Positions 5,265-12,909 of a DNA stretch of 26,839 nucleotides are shown here, one piece after another. How positions within the stretch are numbered: the first letter of the stretch is position 1; each line of letters opens with the position of its first letter. The notes under the pieces are model-generated. The model had not been told where the DNA came from. It worked only from the letters and a program-made list of their open reading frames with translations, and searched no databases. This DNA is from CAZVWV01 sp964631745 (GTDB lineage: Bacteria > Bdellovibrionota_C > UBA2361 > JBGSMV01), in contig CAZVWV010000036.1 in NCBI GenBank assembly GCA_964631745.1, forward strand, positions 1 to 26,839, written 5' to 3'. Both the position numbers and the translations under genes were made by a program.

Positions 5265-7993
5265 CGGGTTTTTAGTTTCCTGCGGGCTTTGCGTTGGGCC
5301 TCTAAGCGTGTGCGTTCTGCTTGCGGATCCTTGTTGCTCTCAACTGCTTGGGCTGAATCGTCGGATTCTACGGTGGAGGGGTGCACCATTCTCATCTGAT
5401 TCTCAACTTTTTCCCGACGAAGTCTTTCGGCCTCTAGCTGAGCGCGCAGCTCGGCCGGATCGGGAACTTCATAGTAATAGAGTCTTCTAATTAAGTTCTC
5501 CTTCAGGTTTTCAAGCATCTGCTGAAACTGCAGAAAGCCTTCACGCTGGTATTCATGCAGTGGGTTCTTTTGTCCGTAGCCACGTAAGCCGATACCTTCA
5601 CGTAAGTGATCCATCTCTTGTAAATGAATATTCCAAAAGTGATCAACCGAGGACAAAAACGTATCGCGCTCTATCTGATGGAAGTCCAGAGCTTCGACCT
5701 CAAATTCATATTCGTCGCCATTGCTTTTTCGCAGGGCCTGACTCTGAACGTCGGCCAAGGCTAGCAAACGTTGATCCAGGTCAATCGCTCTTTGCGCATA
5801 CAGTTGTTTGGCAATTTCGAAAAGCTTATCGAAGATGACCTGACGATCTAGGGCCATGTCATCTGGTAGCTTAATTTCCCGTTTCAGTAAGAAACTGCAC
5901 CGCTCTAATAATGCCTGAAGGTTCCAAGTAATAGGTTTCTGATGTTCATCGCAGAAGGTGAAAACTGCCTCTTCGATAAGATCGCCTAACATGCCCATTA
6001 TTTCCGAGCGCACATCTTCGTTGAAGAGCACGCGCTGGCGCAAATTGTAAACTACTTGGCGCTGCTTGTTCATGACATCGTCATACTCGGTGACGTGTTT
6101 TCGCATCTCGAAATGAAAGGCTTCCACTTTCTTTTGAGCAGACTCAATCGACTTGCTGATAAGTCTGCCGTCGATAGCTAGACCCTCTTCCCATCCCAAG
6201 CGCTTCATCAAGACTTGCATACGCTCGCCGCCGAAGCGCACCATAAGTTCGTCCTCTAAGGACACGTAGAAACGGGTGCGGCCAGGGTCGCCTTGTCTTC
6301 CGGCGCGTCCGCGCAGCTGGTTGTCGATACGCCGTGATTCGTGCCGCTCTGTACCCAGGATAAAAAGACCTCCTAGCTTTACTACCTGTTCGTGTTCGGC
6401 GCCGCATTGCTCTTTGAATTTTTTAAGAGCGTCCAAAAAACGCGCATCGGTTCTGTCGCGCGTGCCAGTCTCCGCCATGGCAAGAAACTCAGGATTGCCG
6501 CCCAGCATGATATCGGTACCGCGACCGGCCATGTTAGTGGCGATGGTTACGCCGCCCAGACGCCCGGCTTGGGCTACGATCTCAGCTTCGCGCTCGTGGT
6601 GCTTGGCGTTTAGAACATTGTGCGGGATGGCCCGCGACTTTAAATACTTCGATAAAGCCTCGCTCTGCTCGATGCTGATTGTGCCAACTAGGATGGGCTG
6701 CTTCGTAGCGTAGATCTCTTCTATGTCCTTACTGACGGCTTCATATTTCTCGCGACGGGTGCGGTAAACGACATCGCTCTGATCGTCACGGATCATATTT
6801 TGGTTTGTGGGAATTACTACTACTTCGAGGTTGTAAATCTGCTTAAACTCGACCGCTTCTGTATCGGCCGTGCCGGTCATGCCGGAGAGCTTCTTGTACA
6901 TTCGAAATAGATTCTGAAATGTAATTGAAGCTAAAGTCTGATTTTCCTGGGCGATCTTTACATTTTCCTTAGCTTCTATGGCTTGATGCAATCCGTTTGA
7001 CCAGCGCCGCCCGGACATTAAACGCCCGGTGAATTCATCCACGATAATGATCTGTCCATCTTTTACGACGTAATCAACATCGCGTTCCATGGTGGTGTAG
7101 GCTTTAAGAGCGTTTTGAACATGATGAAGTAGCTCGATGTTGCCAGGCTCGTAAAGATTGTTCACTCCCAATAACTGCTCGCATTTGGCGATGCCTTCTT
7201 CCGTCAGGTTTGGCTGCTTCGTACGAAGCTCAATATCGAAATCTTTCCCTTTTTCCAAATGAGGGATGATCTTATTTACTGTGTAATATGTATCTGTGGC
7301 ATCCTCTGCGGGACCGGAGATAATCAGCGGGGTTCTAGCTTCATCAATTAAGATCGAATCAACTTCGTCAACGATGGCGAAATTATGTCCGCGCTGCATA
7401 AGCTCATCGGAGGTGAACTTCATGTTGTCGCGCAAGTAATCAAATCCGAATTCGTTATTTTGGCCGTAAGTAATGTCGGCTCTGTATGCTTGGCGTTTTT
7501 GTTCCTCGTTAAGACCGGGATAGACCACGCCCACGGAGAGGCCCAAAAAATTGTATAGGCGCCCCATCCACTCGGCATCACGTTTGGCCAGATAATCGTT
7601 GACGGTGACTACGTGCACCCCTTTTTCGCTAAGCGCATTTAGGAAGGCGGCTAATGTTGCCACTAAAGTTTTACCTTCGCCGGTTTTCATCTCTGAGATC
7701 ATGCCGCGATGCAAGATGGCGCCGCCGATAAGCTGCACATCAAAATGGCGCATGCCGAGCGCGCGAATTGCCCCTTCGCGTACTAGGCCGAAAGCCTCGG
7801 GCAAAAGATCATCTAAGGACTCCCCAGCAGCATGTCGCTCTTTAAATTCTACCGTTTTGGCCCTAAGCGCATCATCGCTAAGGGGCTTAAAGGTGCGTTC
7901 AAGATCGTTTATACGCAAAATGGCGGGACGAAGCCCCTTTAGGACGCGCTCGTTGCGTGTTCCGAAAATTTTCTTGGCTATTCCAGTGATCAT
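5261..7993 (-). CDS. secA: SecA preprotein translocase ATPase
   Basis: This 910-residue motor ATPase pushes unfolded preproteins through SecYEG at the inner membrane. The Walker A motif MKTGEGKT is at residues 102-109 and the Walker B/DEAD-type box DEVD at 209-212, followed by LIDEARTPLIISG. Motifs GRGTDIMLGG and RRIDNQLRGRAGRQGDPG in the second nucleotide-binding fold are intact, as is the helical scaffold and wing with WNIHLQEMDHLREGI. The C-terminus ends in a basic tail (RKARRKLKTR) without the usual cysteine-rich SecB/phospholipid-binding zinc motif. It is the first gene of a four-gene operon with ATGA overlaps. A promoter with TTGCCA and TATGAT boxes lies immediately upstream, leaving about six bases of leader and no Shine-Dalgarno site. 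Confidence 0.97.
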   Translation of the reverse strand: MITGIAKKIFGTRNERVLKGLRPAILRINDLERTFKPLSDDALRAKTVEFKERHAAGESLDDLLPEAFGLVREGAIRALGMRHFDVQLIGGAILHRGMISEMKTGEGKTLVATLAAFLNALSEKGVHVVTVNDYLAKRDAEWMGRLYNFLGLSVGVVYPGLNEEQKRQAYRADITYGQNNEFGFDYLRDNMKFTSDELMQRGHNFAIVDEVDSILIDEARTPLIISGPAEDATDTYYTVNKIIPHLEKGKDFDIELRTKQPNLTEEGIAKCEQLLGVNNLYEPGNIELLHHVQNALKAYTTMERDVDYVVKDGQIIIVDEFTGRLMSGRRWSNGLHQAIEAKENVKIAQENQTLASITFQNLFRMYKKLSGMTGTADTEAVEFKQIYNLEVVVIPTNQNMIRDDQSDVVYRTRREKYEAVSKDIEEIYATKQPILVGTISIEQSEALSKYLKSRAIPHNVLNAKHHEREAEIVAQAGRLGGVTIATNMAGRGTDIMLGGNPEFLAMAETGTRDRTDARFLDALKKFKEQCGAEHEQVVKLGGLFILGTERHESRRIDNQLRGRAGRQGDPGRTRFYVSLEDELMVRFGGERMQVLMKRLGWEEGLAIDGRLISKSIESAQKKVEAFHFEMRKHVTEYDDVMNKQRQVVYNLRQRVLFNEDVRSEIMGMLGDLIEEAVFTFCDEHQKPITWNLQALLERCSFLLKREIKLPDDMALDRQVIFDKLFEIAKQLYAQRAIDLDQRLLALADVQSQALRKSNGDEYEFEVEALDFHQIERDTFLSSVDHFWNIHLQEMDHLREGIGLRGYGQKNPLHEYQREGFLQFQQMLENLKENLIRRLYYYEVPDPAELRAQLEAERLRREKVENQMRMVHPSTVESDDSAQAVESNKDPQAERTRLEAQRKARRKLKTR

Positions 7994-8005
7994 ATGACGG
8001 TTGAA

Positions 8006-8034
8006 ATCATAAATCAGATAGGCCTTAATGGCAA
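8006..8034 (-). promoter_or_regulatory. Candidate secA promoter
   Basis: On the minus strand TTGCCA (8034-8029) and TATGAT (8011-8006) are 17 bases apart. A start about seven bases after the -10 box would fall near 7999, only about six bases before the secA ATG. The -35 box overlaps the start codon of the divergent aminotransferase gene, so the two transcription units may interfere with each other. This is inferred from sequence only. Confidence 0.45.
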
Positions 8035-8813
8035 AACCTATGAAAATTAATAGCCTAGCTTATAAAAACGGGGAGTACTGCGCGGGAGAGAGCTTTCAGC
8101 AGTTTTTTAATAAGCGTGAGGGGATATTTGAAACTATGAAATCCCAGGCTGGAGCGATTTTGGGGCTTGACTATCATCTTGAAAGATTTGCCAAAGGGGC
8201 CTTGGCATCTTCGTTGAAGAGCCCGCCCTTAGAGTTATTGCGTGGGAAAGTTCTTGAGTTAGTAAGCGCGTACCAAAACGACGCCCTTGTGCGCTTGGTT
8301 TTGTGTGGCGAGGACTGGTATCTCTTTGGAGAGGTTTGGGTCGATGTTTGGGACGGGAAGAGTGCTGTTTCGCTTCTTCCTGTCGTGGCCGAAAGAGCCA
8401 ACCCGGAAGTGAAATCTTTATTGGCTCCGGTTTGTATGGAAGCGCGGTCACGGGCAGAGGCTGCTGGGTATGAAGAGGCTCTCTTGGTTGATCGTTTTGG
8501 AAACGTGAGCGAGGGCGCTTGGAGTAATGCATTTTTCGTTGATGAGGCGGGTGTGCTCGTCACCCCGGCGCATGGAATTTTGCCGGGGGTAACGCGCCGC
8601 TTGGTGTTGGAGCTTGCTAAGGGAGTTTGCCCTGTTTCTGAGAGGGAGTTTCCGTTGAGCGAGATGTTGTCTGATGCAAGCGAGGTTTTTATCACCCAGG
8701 CCACGCGCGGAATCGTTCCGGTAGAACGAATTGATGAGCGAGTTTTTAACAATGAGCGAAAGATCACGAGTCTACTGCAAGCGGCGCTTGCTGGAATGAA
8801 GTCCGCCAAGTAA
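8028..8813 (+). CDS. Class IV PLP-dependent aminotransferase / aminodeoxychorismate lyase family protein
   Basis: This 261-residue enzyme is of fold-type IV, the family of PabC, IlvE and D-amino acid aminotransferase. REGIFETM (30-37) and YHLERF (49-54) mark the N-terminal domain. Lys129 in PEVKSLLAP is the expected PLP-binding lysine. EEALLVDRFGNVSEGAWSNAFF (149-170) holds the conserved Glu162, and TPAHGILPGVTRR binds the cofactor phosphate. The size is closest to PabC (4-amino-4-deoxychorismate lyase, folate pathway), but the sequence alone does not separate that from an aminotransferase. AGG seven bases before the ATG may serve as ribosome binding site. It is divergent from secA with only 34 bases between them, and the thioesterase gene follows ten bases downstream, probably in the same operon. 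Confidence 0.85.
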   Translation: MAKPMKINSLAYKNGEYCAGESFQQFFNKREGIFETMKSQAGAILGLDYHLERFAKGALASSLKSPPLELLRGKVLELVSAYQNDALVRLVLCGEDWYLFGEVWVDVWDGKSAVSLLPVVAERANPEVKSLLAPVCMEARSRAEAAGYEEALLVDRFGNVSEGAWSNAFFVDEAGVLVTPAHGILPGVTRRLVLELAKGVCPVSEREFPLSEMLSDASEVFITQATRGIVPVERIDERVFNNERKITSLLQAALAGMKSAK

Positions 8814-8823
8814 GATCTGAGGC

Positions 8824-9243
8824 ATGCCGAAAAAAAGTAAAAGCAAACCCGAAGCCGCGATTCGAACTATCATGATGCCCAGAGATACGAATGCTCTGGG
8901 GAGTATTTTTGGAGGACATATCATGAGCCTAATCGACTTGGCCGCAAGTCAGCATGCGCGCTCGGTCGTGCCGCGCAAATATGTGACTAAGATTATGCGC
9001 GAGATCGATTTTATCGCGCCTGTGTTTGTGGGAGATGTAGTAAGTTTTTATTGTAGAACTTTACGAACCGGCAATACGTCCATCACGATTCAAGTGGACG
9101 TTGAAGCCACGCGCGGCTGGGACGGTGTGGAGTCGTGTAAAGTTACTTCGGCCGAAGTTGTGATGGTGGCGATTGATGATAATTATGCGCCTACGGCGAT
9201 TAAGGGGCGTAAGAGCCCGGCGAAAAGCGCTAGTAAGGCTTAA
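8824..9243 (+). CDS. Hotdog-fold acyl-CoA thioesterase (YciA/BACH-like)
   Basis: This 139-residue single-hotdog protein has the family signature MMPRDTNALGSIFGGHIMS (17-35), then the catalytic Asp38 in LIDLAASQHAR. YVTKIMREIDFIAPVFVGD and FYCRTLRTGNTSITI follow as in YciA-type enzymes. These hydrolyse acyl-CoA to free acid and CoA in the cytoplasm, usually as hexamers; the chain-length preference cannot be read from sequence. The C-terminus is a lysine/serine-rich tail. The gene starts ten bases after the aminotransferase stop with GAGG almost touching the ATG, so it is probably translated by coupling. Confidence 0.88.
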   Translation: MPKKSKSKPEAAIRTIMMPRDTNALGSIFGGHIMSLIDLAASQHARSVVPRKYVTKIMREIDFIAPVFVGDVVSFYCRTLRTGNTSITIQVDVEATRGWDGVESCKVTSAEVVMVAIDDNYAPTAIKGRKSPAKSASKA

Positions 9244-9245
9244 AC

Positions 9246-9515
9246 CTAAAGAGAATTGCCGCGGGTAGACAGGACCTCAATTTTATCTCGAACTCTAATC
9301 GCGCCAGGACGAACCACAATCGCATTCTGTCCGAACATAGGCGTATCTAGTAACTCGGCTTCCAGCTCGGGGAATTTATCAGTGAGATGCCGACCAGCAT
9401 GAATATCTTTCAGAGTGGTGCGAGGCTCATTGGGCTTCGCGCTAAACGTACCTAATTCTTGGGTGACGCCGGTGATGGGACAGCGTCCGCAAGGTTTCAC
9501 GATTTCAAGCTCCAC
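9246..9515 (-). pseudogene. Truncated MOSC-domain protein (C-terminal part of a YcbX-like gene)
   Basis: The 89 codons encode the end of a MOSC domain: VELEIVKPCGRCPIT with the conserved cysteine pocket, then residues PMFGQNAIVVRPGAIRVRDKIEVL. MOSC proteins of the YcbX type are about 270-370 residues long and use this domain to bind a sulfur-carrying molybdenum cofactor for reducing N-hydroxylated compounds. Here the N-terminal two thirds are absent. In-frame homology (QVRIGDAVELE) continues upstream to about 9540 and then fades exactly where the promoter of the neighbouring VapBC module begins. The gene therefore looks severed by arrival of that module, or by a deletion at its edge. No start codon with a ribosome binding site is evident. 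Confidence 0.75.
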
Positions 9516-9533
9516 AGCATCGCCGATTCGAAC

Positions 9534-9585
9534 TTGACAGCACCAATGACTCCAGGATAGAATTAAAGAAAGATATCTTTAATTC
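9534..9585 (+). promoter_or_regulatory. Promoter and operator of the first VapBC module
   Basis: TTGACA (9534-9539) and TAGAAT (9558-9563) are 18 bases apart, a good sigma70 promoter. An inverted repeat, GAATTAAAGA-aagata-TCTTTAATTC (9560-9585), lies across the -10 box and expected start point, exactly where an antitoxin repressor would block RNA polymerase. The leader to the vapB ATG would be about 30 bases and shows no Shine-Dalgarno site. Confidence 0.65.
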
Positions 9586-9600
9586 TTTACGAACTACATT

Positions 9601-9852
9601 ATGGCTATTAATATTAAAGACTTAGAGACTGAAAAGCTGGCACGTAAGGCCGCTGATGCTTTTGGGATAACCATTACCGAGGCGGTTCGAAGGTCTCTAT
9701 CTGAATTTTTATCAAAACTGGCGACACGCTCAGGTGAGGCCTGCTCTGCTGAGCTTTTACGGATCGGGCAAAGGTGTGCTAGCCGAGCGGTTCTTGATCC
9801 GCGCTCTCCTGAAGAGATCATTGATTATGATGAAGGTGGGCTGCCTCGATGA
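9601..9852 (+). CDS. vapB: VapB-type antitoxin (Rv0623/PSK-like)
   Basis: This 83-residue antitoxin has an N-terminal DNA-binding segment MAINIKDLETEKLARKAADA followed by GITITEAVRRSLSEFL. The C-terminal toxin-neutralising tail ends DPRSPEEIIDYDEGGLP, the usual ending of this VapB subfamily. It binds and inhibits the PIN nuclease encoded next to it and represses their shared operon. Its stop overlaps the toxin start (ATGA, 9849-9852). A promoter with an inverted repeat over the -10 box lies upstream. The module abuts the truncated MOSC gene. Confidence 0.88.
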   Translation: MAINIKDLETEKLARKAADAFGITITEAVRRSLSEFLSKLATRSGEACSAELLRIGQRCASRAVLDPRSPEEIIDYDEGGLPR

Positions 9853-10256
9853 CAACGTCGGGACTTAGCATAGTAGTTGATACCTCAGCGCTTCTGACAA
9901 TTCTTTTGGGTGAACCTGATGCACAGAAATTCGCCAATACTTTAGCGGGAGCGCGCGAAGCGCAGATCTCGGCTGCAAGTATATTGGAAGCTCATATAGT
10001 GATACTCCACAAATTTGGCGAGGCGGCTCTGTTCGATCTTGATAGCCTAGTGCGAGAGGCTCGTTTGAAGATTGAATCAATAACTGTCGATCAGCTCGAT
10101 TATGCAAGGCGCGCTTATGTGCTGTATGGCAAAGGGCGGCATGTCGCCGGATTGAATTTCGGTGACTGCTTCGCCTATGCCCTGGCGAAATTGAGAGGGC
10201 AGCCCTTGTTGTATAAGGGGGATGATTTTTCTAAGACGGATATTCAACGGGCGTGA
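9849..10256 (+). CDS. vapC: VapC-type PIN-domain ribonuclease toxin
   Basis: This 135-residue PIN protein has all four acidic positions: Asp11 in SIVVDTSALL, Glu47 in AASILEAHIV, Asp106 in LNFGDCFAYALA and Asp125 in LLYKGDDF. These residues bind Mg2+ or Mn2+ for endoribonuclease attack, typically on tRNA or rRNA. Length and motif order are normal, so the toxin is probably active. It overlaps vapB by four bases, giving coupled translation and antitoxin excess. It belongs to a different PIN subgroup from the two VapC proteins at 12424 and 16925. Confidence 0.9.
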   Translation: MTTSGLSIVVDTSALLTILLGEPDAQKFANTLAGAREAQISAASILEAHIVILHKFGEAALFDLDSLVREARLKIESITVDQLDYARRAYVLYGKGRHVAGLNFGDCFAYALAKLRGQPLLYKGDDFSKTDIQRA

Positions 10257-10302
10257 GGTTTGTCACTCGAAATCATACCGACTTTGCTCCGCCACTTTTT
10301 CG

Positions 10303-10683
10303 CTATTTTATAGGTGTGAGCAGCGCTTGTCGGAAATAATTCCTGTTATCGGTAACGGAGACTACTAATGCGCCTTTGTTATTAAAGGCCTGTAGGTCGC
10401 CGATTCGATTATACGGACCTGTTGGAAGAATCTCTTGCATACCACCCCGTACCTTAATAGCGAAGCAGCGCTTATAATTACCCCCACTACACGCAAAAAT
10501 TGTTCCTGCATCATCTATCCCGATTAAACGACCCTCATTCTTGTCGCCGGGAAAGCGCACCCGACGTATGGAGCCGTCATGCAAACGTACGAAGAGGCCC
10601 AGGTCCTTTTGATCGTACAAGCGGTATCTAGTGGCGGTCATCAGGATATCTCCTCGTGCGTTCATACTGACCGGAGTCACCAT
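10303..10683 (-). CDS. Downstream part of a frameshifted secreted repeat protein
   Basis: These 126 codons have no signal peptide of their own and continue the repeat pattern of the ORF immediately upstream. Three units are visible: PVSMNARGDILMTA, GIDDAGTIFACS and AFNNKGALVVSV. They resemble the short beta-propeller type 'HAF' repeats, in which an N/D-x-x-G turn is followed by a strand. The apparent start ATG at 10683 overlaps the stop of the upstream ORF in an ATGGTGA arrangement. The pattern continues across the junction and the first codons (DMVTPVS) look like the middle of a repeat, so a single-base frameshift in one gene is the more likely explanation. Translational coupling of two proteins is the alternative. 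The function is unknown. Confidence 0.5.
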   Translation of the reverse strand: MVTPVSMNARGDILMTATRYRLYDQKDLGLFVRLHDGSIRRVRFPGDKNEGRLIGIDDAGTIFACSGGNYKRCFAIKVRGGMQEILPTGPYNRIGDLQAFNNKGALVVSVTDNRNYFRQALLTPIK

Positions 10684-10964
10684 ATCTTTGCTGCAAAGGC
10701 CTGTGTGGTCTCCGGTCGCTTATTAAGCTTTGGCCATAGAAAAATCTCTTCGTGGTAGGGACAGTCTGAAATATTACAGTCGATAATAGTAGCACCGGCC
10801 GCAAGGCCATTGTCATTTAGTAATCCAACCTGAAATAAATTGGGCTCCCAGCGCCGGGGGACGGACTTTAACAAGGTGACCTTATACGAAGTAGCGTTGC
10901 CCTTTGGAAGCTGAATTGCCGTAACCAAAAAGAGCGTAATCATAATGGCTGTCTTTATGTGCAT
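10677..10964 (-). CDS. Upstream part of a frameshifted secreted repeat protein (signal peptide present)
   Basis: These 95 codons begin with a typical signal peptide (residues MHIKTAIMITLFLVTAIQLP, then cleavage probably after GNA-T). The mature part has a first repeat unit, VGLLNDNGLAAGAT, like those in the next ORF, and three cysteines. The frame stops at 10677 right after QAFAAKIW. Together the two ORFs would encode about 220 residues. AGGAG lies about 13 bases before the ATG, a long but usable spacing. The protein is likely exported to the periplasm or outside the cell. No family beyond the short repeats is recognised. Confidence 0.55.
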   Translation of the reverse strand: MHIKTAIMITLFLVTAIQLPKGNATSYKVTLLKSVPRRWEPNLFQVGLLNDNGLAAGATIIDCNISDCPYHEEIFLWPKLNKRPETTQAFAAKIW

Positions 10965-11450
10965 AAACTTTGTTCAACTCCTGTTTAAAAGATCAACTGA
11001 ATGATACATGTCAGTTTCATTTATTATGCAGTCACGAGAAATGTTGTTAACTTTTGTATTTCGGAATTGGAAATGCGTCCTTTCTCGTCATGCTCAGCGG
11101 CTCAACTTGCCCTGACTTCTTAGCCTAAAGTGACACTGGAAATGTCAGAATTATTGCCAAGATCAAGAAGCTGCCAAAGTTCGTCTCGATCGGTATACGA
11201 AATCAACTGAGTTTCTCCATCTTATAAATCAAATTCAGGTATCGGCTGGTGCATGCAGGTTTCACGCCAATGTAGAATTCAAGAACTCGTGCCAAGGTTA
11301 CCAATTCTGGTGCGGCATCATTCCGGGTTAGGTGATTGCGCATCCACTAAACATAGAGCTCAATTTACTTCACCAACGGTGTGCTTTCGGTAATATTAAT
11401 GGGTAATTGCGCACTGGTTTTCGAACAGCCAGAAGCGATATCTATGTTAC
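10965..11450. other. 486-bp stretch without a confident gene; possible decayed small ORF on the minus strand
   Basis: No long frame is open. On the minus strand 11343-11203 encodes 46 residues (including PELVTLARVLEFYIGVK). The adjacent frame from about 11217 to 11120 continues with GETQLISYTDRDELWQLLD before a stop. The two would join by a frameshift into a protein of about 80 residues, so this may be a dead small gene. No hairpin or repeat stands out. Confidence 0.3.
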
Positions 11451-11834
11451 TTATTGCTTCTTAGCGGCTTCCGTAATGCTCTCCGCCGCCTGCGCTGTTT
11501 CTGAGAGTCCGTTAAAATATCGGGAACGTGCCTCATAATCAAAGGCAGTGGTGTAAGCGGAGTAGAGCTTTAAGGACTTTGGAGAATAGTTTGCGAGCTG
11601 AGAGGCGGTATCTTGCGCGTTAAGCGAGACTTCCACGGCTGTGTCGTTGCTGAGGTAGCCCCTGCCCTTTCGGTAATCATCCAGATGTTTTTCTAATTTG
11701 GTAATAGAGAGATCGCGCTTCGATGCGCTCGAAACAAAGTCGTTAACGGAGACCGAAGCGGAAGGCTTCTTTGATCCCGCGAGATCATATAAGGCTAGCC
11801 CCCCGCCCAAAGAGAGGCCCAATTTATTAGGCAT
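11451..11834 (-). CDS. Hypothetical protein of 127 residues
   Basis: The start chosen is the ATG at 11834 because GGGGTG sits six bases before it; a GTG three codons upstream is possible. The N-terminus is glycine rich (KLGLSLGGGLALYDLAG). The rest is helical and polar with many Ala, Ser and Lys, for example SITKLEKHLDDYRKGRGYL and ETAQAAESITEAAKK at the end. No signal peptide or membrane segment is obvious and I recognise no family. A small hairpin (CCGATC...GATCGG, 11845-11864) lies just upstream of the ribosome binding site and could influence translation. Confidence 0.5.
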   Translation of the reverse strand: MPNKLGLSLGGGLALYDLAGSKKPSASVSVNDFVSSASKRDLSITKLEKHLDDYRKGRGYLSNDTAVEVSLNAQDTASQLANYSPKSLKLYSAYTTAFDYEARSRYFNGLSETAQAAESITEAAKKQ

Positions 11835-11843
11835 ATCTGACAC

Positions 11844-12148
11844 CCCGATCTAATTGAGGATCGGCATTGTCAGGAATTTGCTGAAGTTGTAAATTGCCGG
11901 GCTGCCAGGGTGGATTGCAGGCCGACAGGCCTGGTGCTTCATCGCGCTATTTCATGGCTTCCCATGGCAGGATATCAGTTGCGGCTGCGCACAGCTTCGT
12001 TCGCTTTATAGAGTTTGGCCATTTTTCCAGCGCACTCTCTTTGCTAATCCTCCACTTTCAGCCTCGGCTTGCAAAAATTACGACGCAATATTTTTTGACG
12101 CAATATTATTTCTTGTCCACGTCATACAATTCAACTATAATGTAGTAC
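11844..12148. other. 305-bp intergenic region between the hypothetical gene and the second VapBC module
   Basis: It contains a hairpin at 11845-11864 and an 11-bp direct repeat GACGCAATATT at 12082-12092 and 12097-12107. The vapBC promoter lies at the right end. A stop-bounded minus-strand stretch at 12057-11947 encodes 36 residues ending DILPWEAMK, which could be the tail of a lost gene or chance. Nothing else is recognised. Confidence 0.4.
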
Positions 12149-12150
12149 AT
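12113..12150 (+). promoter_or_regulatory. Promoter and palindrome at the second vapB start (leaderless arrangement)
   Basis: TTGTCC (12113-12118) and a perfect TATAAT (12136-12141) are 17 bases apart. The vapB ATG begins seven bases after the -10 box, so the transcript would start at or next to the A of the start codon. An 11-bp palindrome ATGTA-G-TACAT (12140-12150) covers the start point and could be the antitoxin operator. No Shine-Dalgarno sequence is possible with this layout. Confidence 0.65.
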
Positions 12151-12427
12151 GACTAAATCCAAACGTATTATTTGCCGTATTACTGAAAAATTAGATAGCG
12201 ATCTACAACAACTTACTGTCGCGCTTGAAAGATCTGAGGCTCAAATCATTCGCCAAGCCTTGGAGGATTTTATTTTGAAAGTAAAAGCTCAGAATGGAGA
12301 AAGTTGGTATGATAGCGCAATACGCTATGGCATTTTGAGATCTGGTACTTTAAAAAATAAAAACTTAGCTAAATTACCTTCTGATTTAAGTACAAACAAG
12401 AAATATTTTGAAGGGTTTGGTCAGTGA
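12149..12427 (+). CDS. vapB: Ribbon-helix-helix antitoxin (VapB-like)
   Basis: This 92-residue protein has an N-terminal ribbon-helix-helix segment: KRIICRITEKLDSDLQQLTV then RSEAQIIRQALEDFIL, the CopG/Arc-type DNA-binding fold. The C-terminal half carries residues ESWYDSAIRYGIL and an extended tail that would wrap the toxin. It should neutralise the PIN nuclease encoded downstream and repress their operon. The last codons overlap the toxin's GTG start. It is similar in layout and partner type to the pair at 16630-17347. Confidence 0.78.
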   Translation: MTKSKRIICRITEKLDSDLQQLTVALERSEAQIIRQALEDFILKVKAQNGESWYDSAIRYGILRSGTLKNKNLAKLPSDLSTNKKYFEGFGQ

Positions 12428-12837
12428 GCGTAGTTCTTATTGATACTGGCCCCCTGGTGGCATTGATGTCCCCCAAGGACCAATATCATGAAAAAGCTTG
12501 CGCTCTCGCCAAAACTGTAGTTTCGCCTTTTTTTACTACCTGGCCAGTTATTACAGAGGCGCTTTGGCTACTACGTTCAAGCAGTACTGCGCGTTCTTCA
12601 CTATTTCATGCTTTTAATGTTGGCATCTTGGAGCTAACGGATCTCGATCAAAAAGATTTGCAATGGATTGGAGCCTTCATGAAAAAGTATAAACAAATAA
12701 AAGTTCAGTGCGCCGATGCTAGTTTATGCTGCTTGGCAGAAAAATCTCCAAACGTAAGAGTATTTACTTTTGACTATAGAGATTTCTTGCTCTTTAGGAT
12801 AAGGGGGAATAAACAAGTTAGATTATTGGAAGACTAG
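12424..12837 (+). CDS. vapC: PIN-domain toxin (VapC-like)
   Basis: This 137-residue PIN nuclease starts at a GTG that overlaps the antitoxin stop (GTGA). Acidic active-site positions are Asp7 in LIDTGPLVAL, Glu45 in TTWPVITEALWLL, Asp98 in CADASLCCLA and Asp117 in FTFDYRDF. All four are present, so it is probably an active RNase. The toxin at 16925 has the same TTWPV-x-TE and ADAS-L motifs at nearly identical residue numbers, so the two are members of one subfamily. Codon use is more AT-rich than in neighbouring housekeeping genes, consistent with horizontal acquisition. Confidence 0.87.
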   Translation: MSVVLIDTGPLVALMSPKDQYHEKACALAKTVVSPFFTTWPVITEALWLLRSSSTARSSLFHAFNVGILELTDLDQKDLQWIGAFMKKYKQIKVQCADASLCCLAEKSPNVRVFTFDYRDFLLFRIRGNKQVRLLED

Positions 12838-12909
12838 TTGGGGTTGTCCCGAAGTTCTTCCTTGTGCTTGATGCCAATTATTTCTCTAAACTAGCCCGGA
12901 GAATCTTCC

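Noticed and set aside
5560..5838. Plus-strand frames opposite secA, including others at 6276-6713 and 7599-7997.
   Set aside because: They are antisense shadows of secA, which is intact and conserved along its whole length.
8174..8809. Long minus-strand open frame (211 codons) opposite the aminotransferase.
   Set aside because: It is the antisense shadow of a gene with clear fold-type IV motifs on the plus strand.
9515..9550. GTTCGAATC on the minus strand resembles a tRNA T-loop, suggesting a tRNA or attachment site at the vapBC boundary.
   Set aside because: The flanking bases (TCAAG and CGGCG) do not pair to form a T-stem, and no anticodon arm or acceptor stem can be drawn.
12082..12107. 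Two GACGCAATATT copies considered as the start of a repeat array or CRISPR.
   Set aside because: Only two copies occur, with a 4-base gap; an upstream operator element or chance is enough to explain them. No CRISPR array is seen anywhere in the window.
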